Shown one piece after another: positions 5,586-7,447 of a stretch of DNA of 7,447 nucleotides. Position numbers and translations under genes: made by a program. The notes beneath the pieces were generated by a model. The model saw nothing but the letters and a program-made list of their open reading frames with translations. It did not search any database and had not been told where the DNA came from. Position 1 is the first letter of the stretch. Each line of letters starts with the position of its first letter. Source of the stretch: Promethearchaeota archaeon (GTDB lineage: Archaea; Asgardarchaeota; Lokiarchaeia; Sigynarchaeales; SOKP01); the NCBI GenBank assembly GCA_016839905.1, contig JAEOTJ010000415.1:1-7447 (forward strand), read 5' to 3'.

Positions 5586-5867
5586 TCATACAAATTTTAA
5601 ACTTGAAAATTTTGAAATATATAATTTATATTTTGGAATATTCGTATTAAGTCTCTTTAATTGATTGCTTTTTGCAATTCTGCTTAATATTCTACCAATC
5701 TTATCAACTTTAATATCTATTCCATAATTTTCTTTAAGAACAGAATTAATTTTATAAGAAGATAGAATAACAACATCAGAGATGTTATTTTCACATAATA
5801 ATTTAATCGCATTACGCATTAAATTAATTAAACTCTCTTTATTAAAATGTTCAGAATCCATACTCAT
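5586..5867 (-). CDS. Small winged-helix-like protein, putative DNA-binding
   Basis: A 93-residue soluble protein. The predicted order is a first helix (about 10-26), a second short helix (37-46, SYKINSVLKENYG), a likely recognition helix (53-67, KVDKIGRILSRIAKSN) and a possible wing (QLKRLNTNIPKYKLYI). The run of VDKIGRILSRI, then KRL, then a beta-like Y-L-Y is the pattern of winged helix-turn-helix domains that end primases and other DNA-binding proteins. The assignment rests on pattern only. It stands alone between the surface-protein gene (48 bases upstream) and the TPR gene (83 bases downstream). ATG at 5867 is favoured by TATA spacing; a second ATG at 5861 would shorten it by two residues. 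It could be a local transcription regulator. Confidence 0.6.
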   Translation of the reverse strand: MSMDSEHFNKESLINLMRNAIKLLCENNISDVVILSSYKINSVLKENYGIDIKVDKIGRILSRIAKSNQLKRLNTNIPKYKLYISKFSSLKFV

Positions 5868-5884
5868 AAATAAAAAATTGATGT

Positions 5885-5898
5885 ATTAATATATAAAA
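5885..5898 (-). promoter_or_regulatory. TATA-like box for the winged-helix gene
   Basis: The minus strand reads TTTTATATATTAAT, centred about 25 bases before the ATG at 5867. This is the clearest TATA-type element in the window and would place the transcript start at the start codon itself. It lies in the 48-base gap after the surface-protein stop, showing that this gene need not depend on read-through. Confidence 0.5.
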
Positions 5899-5915
5899 CT
5901 TATTTTTATAACTTT

Positions 5916-7447
5916 TTAAGAATTGCTTTTTCTTCTAAGTTCCTTGGATTTTTTAAATTCTTGTTTTTTGATATAATACCAAAAGTATGACATGGTTATA
6001 ATAGTAGAAATAGAAAATAGACAAGTGAGAAATATTAAAAAAGGCCATGGATTATCGGAATCAACCTTAATTAATACAAAATGTCTAATAATTAATTCTT
6101 TAGAAGGAAAACTCTCATTATATTGCCCAACAGAGACAATCCTTAAATAAAAAACCCCATCACTTAAATTTGATATTTGAATCCAATTATTTTCAACATA
6201 TTTATAAAAATTAGCAATAGAAATATTAAAACCTTCTATCTTTGAGATATAGATTTTATAACCAATAGCATATTGAACAGAATTCCATTCAATTCTTATC
6301 AATTGGTCGTGAAATGTCAAATCAAGTGAATCAAAAATAGGTGATGATGGAATGATGTTTATTAACACATTCACGCAATTAGAAATACTTGAATTTGTAA
6401 TATAATCACTCCCAATGATTATATAATAATATTTCATTCCTTGTAGTATCGTGGAATCTGCATAATTAGTATTAGATGTGTTTCCTAAAAATTGTATCGA
6501 AATGCTAGGAAAATTCTCATCGGTAATAAAATTAATATCTCTATAAATATAATATGTTTTAACCCCTATTAAAGAGGTCCAATTTAAGTAGACTACTCCA
6601 TTGGGATTGGGATTTGGGATTATAGAATTTAAAACGGGGTAAATTTTGATTGAAATACAATTTGAAATTGTTGTATTCTGTATATAATTACTACCGATAA
6701 CAACATAATAATACGTGCCAAAGATTGTCAGATTATCGTTGTATCGGGTGGTAGATACATTGTCTATAGATATGAGATTACTAATGTTTGTAATATAAGC
6801 ATTAGTTCTAAAAATATAATAAGTATTTACACCAGGATGGGCGTCCCAATGAATAGTAATATTCCCATTGGGGCTAGGATTAGAAACAATTTCATGCAAC
6901 AATGGAGCACTGGAGAAATTTAACATTATGCTCATTATTATGCTATACTTTGATGAGTTATAAAAACACAATTCAAATAGACCATGATCTTCCTTTGAGG
7001 AAATTGTAAGACTAAGAGAATTATTAAATACTTTCACTTGATAGCCAGAAATATCAGGAGCAGCATCATTCGGAATTAAGATTTCTCCTAAATTATTTTT
7101 AACATTGAATAGGGTGCCATTTTCTACTAAATTTCCATCTATATCTCTTATTTCATTAATGGTGAATATTTTAAAGTTAATATCTTTAAATAAAAATGCT
7201 GTATTATTTGTAGATAAGGAATATTTTTGATTAAAAACACCATTTTTTATCCAATTAAAAAAATAATCATTAAAGTAATTATTAGGATTAAAATAATTAT
7301 TCGTAAAGTAATTTAAGATTCCGGCGGCTAATGTTTTATTGTTATATGCTAAAACACACGTGTTATTAATATCATTTTCATGATTTCCCATATAACCAAC
7401 TAATCCAAAAATGGATCTATCTTCTCCAAATGATCCATTATAACCTA
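5916..7447 (-). CDS. Surface protein with fibronectin-III-like repeats, 5'-truncated
   Basis: C-terminal part of a large membrane-anchored extracellular protein. The frame stays open from ATG 7391 to the window edge for 18 more codons (GYNGSFGEDRSIFGLVGY), so that ATG is an internal Met and the true start lies outside. Numbering from it, residues 1-30 (NNKTLAAGILNYF) resemble the end of DUF4350/GATase-like surface domains, a weak resemblance. About 60-160 is beta-rich. Three fibronectin-III-like domains follow at about 163-251, 253-345 and 349-437; the first two share NP-PNG, then W, then G-(V)-TYYI(F/Y)R and YYY(V/I)(V/I)IGS-YI-N. A transmembrane helix (about 448-473) and a Lys/Arg-rich tail place the bulk outside the cell. 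More than a dozen N-x-S/T sites fit archaeal N-glycosylation. Likely adhesion or cell-surface recognition. Confidence 0.8.
   Translation of the reverse strand, partial: GYNGSFGEDRSIFGLVGYMGNHENDINNTCVLAYNNKTLAAGILNYFTNNYFNPNNYFNDYFFNWIKNGVFNQKYSLSTNNTAFLFKDINFKIFTINEIRDIDGNLVENGTLFNVKNNLGEILIPNDAAPDISGYQVKVFNNSLSLTISSKEDHGLFELCFYNSSKYSIIMSIMLNFSSAPLLHEIVSNPSPNGNITIHWDAHPGVNTYYIFRTNAYITNISNLISIDNVSTTRYNDNLTIFGTYYYVVIGSNYIQNTTISNCISIKIYPVLNSIIPNPNPNGVVYLNWTSLIGVKTYYIYRDINFITDENFPSISIQFLGNTSNTNYADSTILQGMKYYYIIIGSDYITNSSISNCVNVLINIIPSSPIFDSLDLTFHDQLIRIEWNSVQYAIGYKIYISKIEGFNISIANFYKYVENNWIQISNLSDGVFYLRIVSVGQYNESFPSKELIIRHFVLIKVDSDNPWPFLIFLTCLFSISTIITMSYFWYYIKKQEFKKSKELRRKSNS
6500..6900 (-). repeat. 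Duplicated fibronectin-III-like domain pair (core segments)
   Basis: The coding DNA for NPNPNG (near 6599-6618) and NPSPNG (near 6863-6888) is nearly the same, and each is followed by a matching strand pattern about 265-275 bases apart. The two domains therefore arose by internal duplication of a unit of about 90 residues. The third domain is more divergent and lacks the NP-PNG opening. Confidence 0.6.

Overview
The window is strongly AT-rich archaeal DNA. It encodes Rpn11/CSN5-type JAMM proteases with the eukaryote-like core VGWYHSHPG, a zinc-ribbon membrane protein, a TPR protein and a large surface protein with fibronectin-III-like repeats and a single C-terminal membrane anchor. Start codons on the minus strand have AT-rich TATA-like boxes about 20-30 bases upstream and no Shine-Dalgarno sequence, which is the leaderless archaeal pattern. 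Together these point to an Asgard (Promethearchaeota, probably Lokiarchaeia-like) genome. That assignment is an inference from gene content and style; no marker gene is present.

Layout. Bases 1-54 look like the last 17 codons of a plus-strand gene. A G/C-rich patch with a strong hairpin (about 55-150) follows, then an AT-rich promoter region. Two plus-strand genes (342-1844 and 1849-3264) form a tight operon encoding paralogous JAMM/MPN+ metalloproteases, each with a long helical, coiled-coil-like C-terminal arm and a low-complexity tail. A T-rich spacer (3265-3318) separates them from four minus-strand genes. Read in the direction of transcription these are: a 5'-truncated surface protein (7447-5916), a 93-residue winged-helix-like protein (5867-5586), a TPR protein of about nine repeats (5502-4441), and a six-helix membrane protein ending in a zinc ribbon (4401-3319).

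How the genes may work together. The clearest functional unit is the JAMM pair. Both copies keep every zinc-binding and catalytic residue, both carry the same extra helical architecture, and they are separated by only four bases. The likely product is a pair of isopeptidases of the deubiquitinase/desampylase type that assemble with each other or on a scaffold through their arms. No ubiquitin-like protein, E1, E2 or RING gene is in the window, so the substrate cannot be read here. The minus-strand genes appear to be separate, mostly singly transcribed units, and nothing in the sequence ties them to the protease pair beyond adjacency.
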